A stretch of 64,000 bases of DNA from Nocardia huaxiensis (lineage in GTDB: Bacteria > Actinomycetota > Actinomycetes > Mycobacteriales > Mycobacteriaceae), in the NCBI RefSeq assembly GCF_013744875.1, contig NZ_CP059399.1:3162001-3226000 (forward strand). The letters are read 5' to 3'. The notes beneath the pieces were generated by a model, which was not told the DNA's origin, searched no databases, and saw only the letters and a list, made by a program, of their open reading frames with translations. The translations under genes and the position numbers were made by a program. Of this stretch, positions 52,808 to 64,000 are shown piece by piece. Positions within the stretch are counted from its first letter, which is position 1. The number at the start of each line of letters is the position of its first letter.

Positions 52808-53211
52808 GCGATCTGACCTCGGCGGAGGAGCTGCTCACCCGCGCGGCCGCCATCCTCATCGCCTTCGAGGTGGATGTGCGGGTCGAGGACGACGCGCTCG
52901 GTTTCGAGTTCGAGGGTGGCCTGTGCTCGCTGCGCGCGGTCACGCTGGCACCCGGCCTGGACGTGCTCACGCTCACCTGCGTGCTGGCCTGGGATCGGCC
53001 GCTGAAACCGCAGCTGCACAAGCGGGTTGCCGAGCGCAATGCCTCGGTGCAGTTCGGTTCCATCAGCGTCATCGTCCGCGAGAAGCTCGCGGATGTGGTG
53101 CTGCGCTACACCTTTCCGGGCGCGGGACTGTCCGACGACGCCCTGACCACCATGATGCTGCTGGTGCTCTCGGGCGCCGGGCAGGCGCGGCAGGGGCTGC
53201 TGGCCCCCTAG
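52804..53211 (+). CDS. YbjN-like protein
   Basis: 135 residues, GTG overlapping the uppS stop (GTGA). Sequence [29 protein letters not shown], then [23 protein letters not shown] and a C-terminal helix. Homologue by position of Rv2360c. The fold resembles the type III secretion chaperone/YbjN group. Function unknown. Convergent with a TetR gene, overlapping 4 bases. Confidence 0.75.
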   Translation: MSDLTSAEELLTRAAAILIAFEVDVRVEDDALGFEFEGGLCSLRAVTLAPGLDVLTLTCVLAWDRPLKPQLHKRVAERNASVQFGSISVIVREKLADVVLRYTFPGAGLSDDALTTMMLLVLSGAGQARQGLLAP

Positions 53212-53822
53212 TGGCTCGGCGCGGAGTACTGGAAGCTCGGCAGCAGCTGTTCAACTCCGCGCGCGAAGGTTTCGGGGTCGGTGTCGCCCATGATCAGGTG
53301 CTGCAGGATGAAGCCCGGCATCAGGCCGAGCAGGGCCTTGGCCACCGCGTCGGTGTCGGCGTCGGCGCGTAGCCACCCCAGTTCCTGCATGCGTTTGGTG
53401 TAGTCGAACCAGAGTCGGCGGATGCCGCCCATATTGGTGCGCACATAGTCGCCGATATTGGGGTCGGTGAGCGCCATCGACCAGGCTTGCGGGATGAGCC
53501 GTACGGGCCCGCCGGGGCCGCTGAGCCGGACGATGCTGTCGGCCATGGTGCGGATGAGTTGCGGGGGAGTGGGCAGCGGATCGCTGTACACGGACTCGTA
53601 CATGACGGCGCGCAGTTCGACGGTGGCCTCGGTGGTGAGGGCCGCGATGATGTCGTCCTTGCTCTTGAAGTAGCGGTAGACCGCGCCTGCGGACAGGCCG
53701 GATTCGGCGAATACGTCCTGCATGGTGGTGGTGTGCAAACCCTTGCGGGCGAAGCAGGTTTGCGCGGCGTCGAGGATCTGCTGCCTGCGGCGTTCCAGGT
53801 GTTCTTCGCTTACTCGGGGCAT
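53208..53822 (-). CDS. TetR-family repressor with apparently leaderless promoter
   Basis: 204 residues starting MPRVSEEHLERRRQQILDAAQTCFARKGLHTTTMQDVFAESGLSAGAVYRYFKSKDDI, a standard TetR helix-turn-helix, then a ligand-binding domain. A TTGTCA box and a TACTTT box spaced 17 bases lie just before the ATG, which would be the first transcribed base. An operator-like palindrome (53836-53849) sits in the spacer. Likely auto-repressor and repressor of the divergent membrane-protein gene. Confidence 0.9.
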   Translation of the reverse strand: MPRVSEEHLERRRQQILDAAQTCFARKGLHTTTMQDVFAESGLSAGAVYRYFKSKDDIIAALTTEATVELRAVMYESVYSDPLPTPPQLIRTMADSIVRLSGPGGPVRLIPQAWSMALTDPNIGDYVRTNMGGIRRLWFDYTKRMQELGWLRADADTDAVAKALLGLMPGFILQHLIMGDTDPETFARGVEQLLPSFQYSAPSH

Positions 53823-53828
53823 GCACTC

Positions 53829-53857
53829 AAAGTAAAACGAATATCCGTTCTTGACAA
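53829..53857 (-). promoter_or_regulatory. Promoter of TetR gene with -35, spacer operator and -10
   Basis: Read on the minus strand: TTGTCA (53857-53852), then 17 bases, then TACTTT (53834-53829), then 6 bases to the ATG. Confidence 0.6.
53836..53849. promoter_or_regulatory. TetR operator, site 1
   Basis: AACGAATATCCGTT, a near-perfect palindrome (one mismatched pair) between the -35 and -10 of the TetR gene. A second similar site lies at 53893. Confidence 0.6.
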
Positions 53858-53892
53858 GGTGACAGCTGGATGTCAGGGTTGTCCCAACAAAG

Positions 53893-53906
53893 AACGAACA
53901 TTCGCT
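53893..53906. promoter_or_regulatory. TetR operator, site 2
   Basis: AACGAACATTCGCT, arms AACGAA and TTCGCT, 18 bases before the ATG of the divergent membrane-protein gene. Same half-site type as site 1. Confidence 0.55.
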
Positions 53907-53923
53907 TTTCTTGGAAGTGCCTG

Positions 53924-54898
53924 ATGAACATTGCCAAGCGCGCCGTCGCCCTCGGACTCGCCGCCACCCTGATCCAAGCCCTCATGCTGATCGCCTTCGC
54001 CTGGCCGGCCGCCAATGTGAAGCCGCGCGACCTGCCGGTCGCCGTCGCCGGACCGCAGGCCGAGATGGTCGCGCAGAAGCTCGCCGCGCAGGATGCCGAG
54101 GCATTCGAAATCCGCACTGTCGCAGATGAATCCGAAGCTCGAGCCCTGATCGGCGATCGAGAGGTGTACGGGGCCGTCGTGACCGGCGCGGGCGCCCCGA
54201 GCGTGCTGGTCGCCTCCGCCGCGAGCCCCATTGTCGCGCAGCAGCTTTCGGCCATCGCACAGCAGATGTCGGGCAATGCGCCCACCACGTCCGTGCAGGA
54301 TGTGGTGGCCGCCGATCCGGACGACCCGCGTGGGGCCGGCTTCGGCGCCATGGTGTTGCCGCTGGTCATGGCCGGTATCGCCGCCGGTGTGCTGCTCACC
54401 CTGCTGATTCCGTCGGTCCCCGCCCGTGCCCTCGGCCTGGCCACCTTCGCGGTCGCCGGTGGCCTGCTGAGCATGACCATCGTGCAGGGCTGGCTGTCGC
54501 TGCTGCCCGGCTCCTACCTCACCCTGGCGGCCATCGCGGGTCTGGTGTCCTTCGCGGTCTCCGGCGCGGTCGTCGGACTCGCCTCGGTGATCGGCCGGGC
54601 CGGGATCGGCGTGGCCGCGCTGACCATGCTGCTCATCGGAAACCCGTTCTCCGCGGCCACTTCCGCGCCGGAACTGCTGCCGCAGCCGTGGGGGACCATC
54701 GGCCAGCTGCTGCCCCCGGGCGCTGCCGCCAGCCTGCTGCGCTCGGTCGCCTTCTTCGACGGCGCCGCTGCCGCAACGCCTTTGACGGTGCTGCTGGCCT
54801 GGGCCGGCGCCGCGATCGTGCTGCTCGGCATCGGAACGCTGCGCGGTCGTCGCCCGGAAACCGCTCCGGCGCAGGTCCCGGTTCCGGTCGCCGCCTGA
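53924..54898 (+). CDS. Membrane protein, ABC-2/YhgE-like
   Basis: 324 residues from ATG 53924 with GGAAG upstream. Topology: an N-terminal helix (LAATLIQALMLIAFAWPAAN), an extracellular loop domain of about 140 residues (LPVAVAGPQAEMVAQKL..., VVTGAGAPSVLVASA), then about five helices in the second half. This resembles YhgE/Pip-like and ABC-2 transporter membrane proteins, but no ATPase gene is adjacent. Likely regulated by the divergent TetR protein. Function unknown; perhaps export of the TetR ligand. Confidence 0.72.
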   Translation: MNIAKRAVALGLAATLIQALMLIAFAWPAANVKPRDLPVAVAGPQAEMVAQKLAAQDAEAFEIRTVADESEARALIGDREVYGAVVTGAGAPSVLVASAASPIVAQQLSAIAQQMSGNAPTTSVQDVVAADPDDPRGAGFGAMVLPLVMAGIAAGVLLTLLIPSVPARALGLATFAVAGGLLSMTIVQGWLSLLPGSYLTLAAIAGLVSFAVSGAVVGLASVIGRAGIGVAALTMLLIGNPFSAATSAPELLPQPWGTIGQLLPPGAAASLLRSVAFFDGAAAATPLTVLLAWAGAAIVLLGIGTLRGRRPETAPAQVPVPVAA

Positions 54899-54911
54899 TC
54901 CGCACGGATTG

Positions 54912-54955
54912 AAACCGCAACTCCCGCCACGGAATCCGTGGCGGGAGTTGCGGTT
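54912..54955. terminator. Strong bidirectional terminator
   Basis: A long perfect stem: AAACCGCAACTCCCGCCACG pairs with its exact complement through to CGGTTT, followed by TTTCT. It lies between the membrane-protein gene and the convergent zur gene. Confidence 0.9.
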
Positions 54956-54984
54956 TTTCTAGTGAATCTCAATCCGCACGTGAG

Positions 54985-55413
54985 TCAGCCTTTCCCGTTG
55001 GAGCAGGAGCGGCAGGAGCCGAAGATCTCCATGGTGTGGCTGATATCGGTGAAACCGTGTTCGGCCGCAATGGAATCCGCCCAGGCTTCGACCGTGGGCC
55101 CCTCGACCTCGACGGTGCGCCCGCAGTGGCGGCACACCAGGTGATGGTGGTGCCCGGTGGAGCACTGCCGGTACACGGACTCGCCCGTGTCGGTGCGCAG
55201 CATGTCCACCATGCCGGCGTCGGCCAGCGACTGGAGGGTCCGGTACACCGTCGTCAGCCCGATTCCTTCGCCGCGCTTACGGAGTTCATCGTGAAGCTCC
55301 TGGGCGGACCGGAATTCATCGATATCCGCCAGCAGGGCCGAGATGGCGCTGCGCTGGCGGGTACTGCGGACGCCGACCGTCTTGTCGCTGGCGGGCGGGG
55401 TAGTAGAGGACAC
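54985..55413 (-). CDS. zur: Zinc uptake regulator (Fur family)
   Basis: 142 residues from a GTG. Winged helix (RQRSAISALLADIDEFRSAQELHDELRKRG and IGLTTVYRTLQSLADAGMVD), then a metal-binding domain with CSTGHHHHLVCRHCGRTVEVEG and C-terminal CRSCS (structural Zn Cys). Zur/FurB represses zinc-uptake genes when zinc is available. Immediately after smtB on the minus strand, as in M. tuberculosis Rv2358-Rv2359. Confidence 0.92.
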   Translation of the reverse strand: MSSTTPPASDKTVGVRSTRQRSAISALLADIDEFRSAQELHDELRKRGEGIGLTTVYRTLQSLADAGMVDMLRTDTGESVYRQCSTGHHHHLVCRHCGRTVEVEGPTVEAWADSIAAEHGFTDISHTMEIFGSCRSCSNGKG

Positions 55414-55416
55414 TGA

Positions 55417-55809
55417 TCACCCTTCCTCGGCGTGCGCGACCGCGTCGATGACGATGTGCGCGAGATGCTCGTCCACGAGCTCGTAGATGACTTCGCGGCC
55501 GGTGCGTTCGCCGCGGACGACGCCGGCCGATTTCAGGATTCGGAGATGCTGACTGATCAGGGGCTGCGTCACACCGAGGGTGTCGACGAGCTCGTGCACA
55601 CAGCGCGGCGACTCGCGTAGCTGGAGCACGATCGCGATGCGGACCGGCGCGGCCAGCGCGCGTAGCAGTTCACCGGCCGAGTCGAGGATTCCGCGCGGCG
55701 GAACCGCTGGTGGCATGGGCGACCGGTACGGGTACGGGTCGTGCGGAATCGCGGTCGGAGCCTCGGTCGCGACGGAGCGTCGCAGCGGTGCACCGCTATC
55801 GGTGGTCAT
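55417..55809 (-). CDS. smtB: ArsR/SmtB-family zinc sensor
   Basis: 130 residues from ATG 55809 with AAGGAG upstream. Winged helix: SAGELLRALAAPVRIAIVLQLRESPRCVHELVDTLGVTQPLISQHLRILKSAGVV. The C-terminal helix has the SmtB alpha-5 zinc site (DEHLAHIVIDAVAHAEE). Releases DNA when zinc is bound. In M. tuberculosis it controls the smtB-furB operon, opposite in sign to Zur. Its stop lies 3 bases from the zur start. Confidence 0.9.
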   Translation of the reverse strand: MTTDSGAPLRRSVATEAPTAIPHDPYPYRSPMPPAVPPRGILDSAGELLRALAAPVRIAIVLQLRESPRCVHELVDTLGVTQPLISQHLRILKSAGVVRGERTGREVIYELVDEHLAHIVIDAVAHAEEG

Positions 55810-55845
55810 CAGTACCAACTCCTTATTGGAAACCAATGCCATCTT

Positions 55846-55869
55846 TCCTATGCACGTGTGCGCATGTCA
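55846..55869 (-). promoter_or_regulatory. Candidate smtB-zur promoter with palindrome
   Basis: On the minus strand TTGACA (55869-55864) is followed by a GC-rich imperfect palindrome (55850-55865: ATGC at one end, GCAT at the other) and then AAAGAT-like sequence ending at about 55840. An ArsR-type operator would block polymerase here. Spacing and boxes are estimated by eye. Confidence 0.4.
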
Positions 55870-55884
55870 AACGGACGCGCCCTA

Positions 55885-55927
55885 ACTCTCAGGGAGGCTC
55901 TCAGGGGCTTCGCCCCCGAACCCCCGA
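55885..55927. repeat. Interspersed GC-rich hairpin repeat, copy 3 (inverted)
   Basis: Reverse complement of copy 1 with few changes: AGGGGCTTCGCCCCC core flanked by CTCTCAGGGAGG on one side and GAACCCCCGAAA on the other. Upstream of smtB and before glyS. Confidence 0.75.
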
Positions 55928-56022
55928 AACGCGGTCCCGAACCCCGGAAAATCCGCTGGCCGCCTACCGATAGGCTGGAGTGAATCCTTTGCAATCTTCC
56001 GGACCGGATGGAGATATCTTCA

Positions 56023-57414
56023 GTGGCACCCAAGTCGAAGGTGGACACCGTCGCCAACCTTGCCAAGCGTCGGGGTCTCGTTTACCCGAGCGGCGAGATC
56101 TACGGCGGCACACGGTCGGCGTGGGATTACGGCCCGCTGGGAGTCGAGCTCAAGGAGAACATCAAGCGGCAGTGGTGGCGGTCCATGGTGACCAGCCGTG
56201 ACGATGTGGTCGGCCTCGACTCGTCGATCATCCTGCCGCGTCAGGTGTGGGTGGCCTCCGGTCACGTCGCCGTGTTCAACGATCCGCTGGTCGAATGCCT
56301 CAACTGCCACAAGCGGCACCGGCAGGACCACCTGCAGGAGGCGTACGCGGAGAAGCACAAGATCGCGGACCCGGATTCGGTGTCCATGGAGGTCATCGGC
56401 TGCCCCGACTGCGGCACGGTCGGCAAGTGGACCGAGCCCAAGGACTTCAACATGATGCTGAAGACCTACCTGGGCCCGGTCGAGTCCGAAGAGGGCATGC
56501 ACTACCTGCGCCCGGAGACCGCGCAGGGCATCTTCGTGAACTACGACAATGTCGCCACCACCGCGCGCAAGAAGCCGCCGTTCGGCATCGCGCAGATCGG
56601 CAAGTCGTTCCGCAACGAGATCACGCCGGGCAACTTCATCTTCCGTACTCGTGAGTTCGAGCAGATGGAGATGGAGTTCTTCGTCAAGCCGGGCGAGGAC
56701 GAGCAGTGGCACCAGTACTGGATCGACACGCGTATGGCCTGGTACACGGATCTGGGCATCGACCCGGAGAACCTGCGGCTCTACGAGCACCCGAAGGAGA
56801 AGCTCTCGCACTACTCCACCCGCACGGTGGATATCGAGTACCGCTTCCAGTTCGCGGGCAGCGAGTGGGGCGAGCTCGAGGGCGTCGCCAACCGCACCGA
56901 CTTCGACCTGAAGACCCATTCCGAGCATTCGGGCAAGGATCTGGTCTACATCGATCAGCAGTCGGGCGAGCGGTACACCCCGTACGTGATCGAGCCGGCG
57001 GCCGGTCTGACCCGTTCGCTCATGGCCTTCCTGGTCGACGCCTACACCGAGGACGAGGCTCCGAATGCCAAGGGCGAGTTGGAGAAGCGCACGGTGCTGC
57101 GCCTGGATCGGCGCCTCGCGCCGGTGAAGGCCGCGGTGCTGCCGCTGTCGCGCAATGCCGACCTGTCGCCGAAGGCGCGCGACCTGGCCGCGCAGTTGCG
57201 CAAGAACTGGAATGTCGACTTCGACGACGCCGGCGCCATCGGCCGCCGCTACCGCCGTCAGGACGAGATCGGCACCCCGTTCTGCATCACCGTCGACTTC
57301 GACACCCTCGAGGACCAGGCCGTGACCGTGCGCGAGCGCGATTCCATGGCGCAGGAGCGCATCGCTCTTGATCAAGTAGAGGGCTACCTGGCCGCACGGC
57401 TGATCGGCGCTTGA
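56023..57414 (+). CDS. glyS: Glycyl-tRNA synthetase (dimeric type)
   Basis: 463 residues from a GTG at 56023 (VAPKSKVDT). An in-frame ATG 15 bases upstream (56008) is possible. Class II signature motifs: [11 protein letters not shown]..., [46 protein letters not shown] and [17 protein letters not shown], then the anticodon-binding domain ([26 protein letters not shown]). Charges tRNA-Gly. Same place after zur/smtB as Rv2357c. Confidence 0.95.
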   Translation: MAPKSKVDTVANLAKRRGLVYPSGEIYGGTRSAWDYGPLGVELKENIKRQWWRSMVTSRDDVVGLDSSIILPRQVWVASGHVAVFNDPLVECLNCHKRHRQDHLQEAYAEKHKIADPDSVSMEVIGCPDCGTVGKWTEPKDFNMMLKTYLGPVESEEGMHYLRPETAQGIFVNYDNVATTARKKPPFGIAQIGKSFRNEITPGNFIFRTREFEQMEMEFFVKPGEDEQWHQYWIDTRMAWYTDLGIDPENLRLYEHPKEKLSHYSTRTVDIEYRFQFAGSEWGELEGVANRTDFDLKTHSEHSGKDLVYIDQQSGERYTPYVIEPAAGLTRSLMAFLVDAYTEDEAPNAKGELEKRTVLRLDRRLAPVKAAVLPLSRNADLSPKARDLAAQLRKNWNVDFDDAGAIGRRYRRQDEIGTPFCITVDFDTLEDQAVTVRERDSMAQERIALDQVEGYLAARLIGA

Positions 57415-57437
57415 TCGACTGCGCAATCCGAGTATCC

Positions 57438-57472
57438 AGAAAAGACCGGTCAATGCCTGACCGGTCTTTTCT
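57438..57472 (+). terminator. Terminator after glyS
   Basis: AGAAAAGACCGGTCA pairs with TGACCGGTCTTTTCT around ATGCC, followed by TTATTTG. Classical intrinsic terminator with U-rich tail. Confidence 0.92.
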
Positions 57473-57616
57473 TTATTTGTGTGCCCCCGAAATTTGGGGC
57501 GCAGTACGCGAATTCAGGTATCCCGGTACTCGTGTTAACAGCCCATGACCGGCGGATGATTTAAAGAGTATGGGCAACGGCGCCTACCGCTGTGCTCGAT
57601 CTGCCGAGGTGAAGTC

Positions 57617-58324
57617 ATGAGCGAGCGTGTTATCGGGCCCCGCTCGGGGCTGCAATGGGTCTCATTGGGGGACACCGGATCATCGTGCCCCGCCGCGCGT
57701 TCCACGGTGGCGGCTTTTCGATCTTGGGCAGAATCTTTTCTGACCCAGCCCAGTGACGAACTGGGACGCGACGGGCCGGTCTGCCCGTATGTACGACCTT
57801 CCATGCGCAGGGATCTGCTCTGGCTGGCGCGGGTTCCGGCGGTGGACCCGCGGCCCGAATGGGTGCGCGCGATCATCGAGGACGCACTCCAGGTGTATCC
57901 CGAACTACCCACGGGGAACGGTAGTTCCACTTCGGTGCTGCGCGCGCTGATCACCGTGTTTCCGAATTTGCAGGATTATTCGCTGATCGACGAGATCCAT
58001 GCGGAATTCAAGACCAAATTCGTGGAACAGGGCAACATGCTGGGACAGTTCTATCCGGGTTGCGATCAACCGGGGTTGTGGAACAAGGATTTTCGGCCAT
58101 TGGACGCGCCCATGCCCATGCTCGTGGTGCGTACAATGATGACGACCGATTTCCCGTTCCTGCTCGGTAAGCCGGAATGGATGAACTCCTACGTGCGCAA
58201 GTTCGCACCGATGCTGCCCGCGCACGTACGCCAGGTCATGGTGGGGCGCTTGACCTCTCGCCCCGACACCTTCGTGCCCGCGTACCAAGAACAAGACGAA
58301 TCCTGTTCCACCAGCACCAGGTAG
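57617..58324 (+). CDS. DUF6875-like protein next to NRPS
   Basis: 235 residues from an ATG with GAGGTGA upstream. Contains the DUF6875-like Gly-Arg-Asp-Gly-Pro-Val-Cys-Pro-Tyr-Val core (DELGRDGPVCPYVRPSMRRDLLWLARVPAV), then QDYSLIDEIHAEFKTKFVEQGNMLGQFYPGCDQPGLWNKDF. In known clusters this domain accompanies NRPS genes, with no fixed role assigned. The stop is 6 bases before the NRPS ATG, so the two form one unit. Confidence 0.75.
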   Translation: MSERVIGPRSGLQWVSLGDTGSSCPAARSTVAAFRSWAESFLTQPSDELGRDGPVCPYVRPSMRRDLLWLARVPAVDPRPEWVRAIIEDALQVYPELPTGNGSSTSVLRALITVFPNLQDYSLIDEIHAEFKTKFVEQGNMLGQFYPGCDQPGLWNKDFRPLDAPMPMLVVRTMMTTDFPFLLGKPEWMNSYVRKFAPMLPAHVRQVMVGRLTSRPDTFVPAYQEQDESCSTSTR

Positions 58325-58330
58325 GGCGCC

Positions 58331-64000
<5,670 letters not shown>

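Noticed and set aside
57473-57616. Iron box (IdeR/DmdR type) before the NRPS unit
   Set aside because: No TTAGGTTAGGCTAACCTAA-like palindrome found, so siderophore function is not supported.

Overview
The window is high-GC actinobacterial chromosome, most likely Nocardia or a close relative in the Mycobacteriales. This rests on GC-rich codon use, frequent GTG/TTG starts, actinobacterial families (DUF397, DUF732, DUF5996, GAP/Sap transporter, FprB-type reductase) and a gene order matching the Mycobacterium tuberculosis hrcA-to-glyS segment. No rRNA, tRNA, CRISPR, insertion sequence or prophage was seen.

Layout. 1-10.7 kb: an ARPP-1-like gene cut by the left edge, an alkyl sulfatase, a GAP-family membrane protein, a DUF5996 gene, a hydrolase, an SDR, a DUF397 gene, a secreted protein, then a four-gene set: ECF sigma factor, exported protein, DUF6529 membrane protein and Rieske lipoprotein. 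10.9-19.8 kb: a secreted cell-wall amidase with a Pro/Gln/Ala tail, then two diverged Hsp70-like ATPases bracketing an AurF-type diiron oxygenase and an FprB-type ferredoxin/NADPH reductase. The second Hsp70-like protein has a membrane segment and a tail of about 300 residues rich in Gly, Ser and Thr. 20.1-27.5 kb: an SDR, a HAD hydrolase and a complete sulfate-assimilation operon on the minus strand (sirA-cysH-cysD-cysN-cbiX). Just upstream of that operon is an unannotated 30-codon leader peptide, apparently leaderless, of the cysteine-attenuator type.

27.7-36.9 kb: SnoaL-like protein, P450, DedA, HemW, epoxide hydrolase, a peroxiredoxin-like protein, and the hrcA-dnaJ2-rsmE unit. 37.0-42.2 kb is an accessory block: a TetR repressor divergent from a glycosidase-like gene over a perfect palindrome, a membrane protein, a decayed MFS fragment beside an intact MFS gene, a divergent LysR regulator and a DUF732 protein. 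42.4-46.7 kb is the conserved phoH-ybeY-corC-CDA-like-era operon. 46.9-50.6 kb holds a membrane protein, an amidase and an alkylation-repair group (Ada-like Zn domain, 2OG-Fe(II) oxygenase, ogt) with signs of partial gene duplication. 50.9-57.4 kb: a small ORF with its own terminator, recO, uppS, a YbjN-like gene, a TetR/membrane-protein pair, smtB-zur and glyS. From 57.6 kb a DUF6875 gene and a large NRPS (C-A-PCP-E-C, running off the right edge) begin a peptide natural-product locus.

How the genes work together. CysDN activates sulfate to APS, CysH reduces APS to sulfite, SirA reduces sulfite to sulfide, and CbiX supplies siroheme for SirA. The leader peptide should tie this to cysteine supply. 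phoH/ybeY/era/rsmE serve ribosome maturation and hrcA/dnaJ2 the heat-shock response. SmtB and Zur form a zinc-sensing pair. Three related GC-rich hairpin repeats lie between genes at about 14.1, 49.3 and 55.9 kb.
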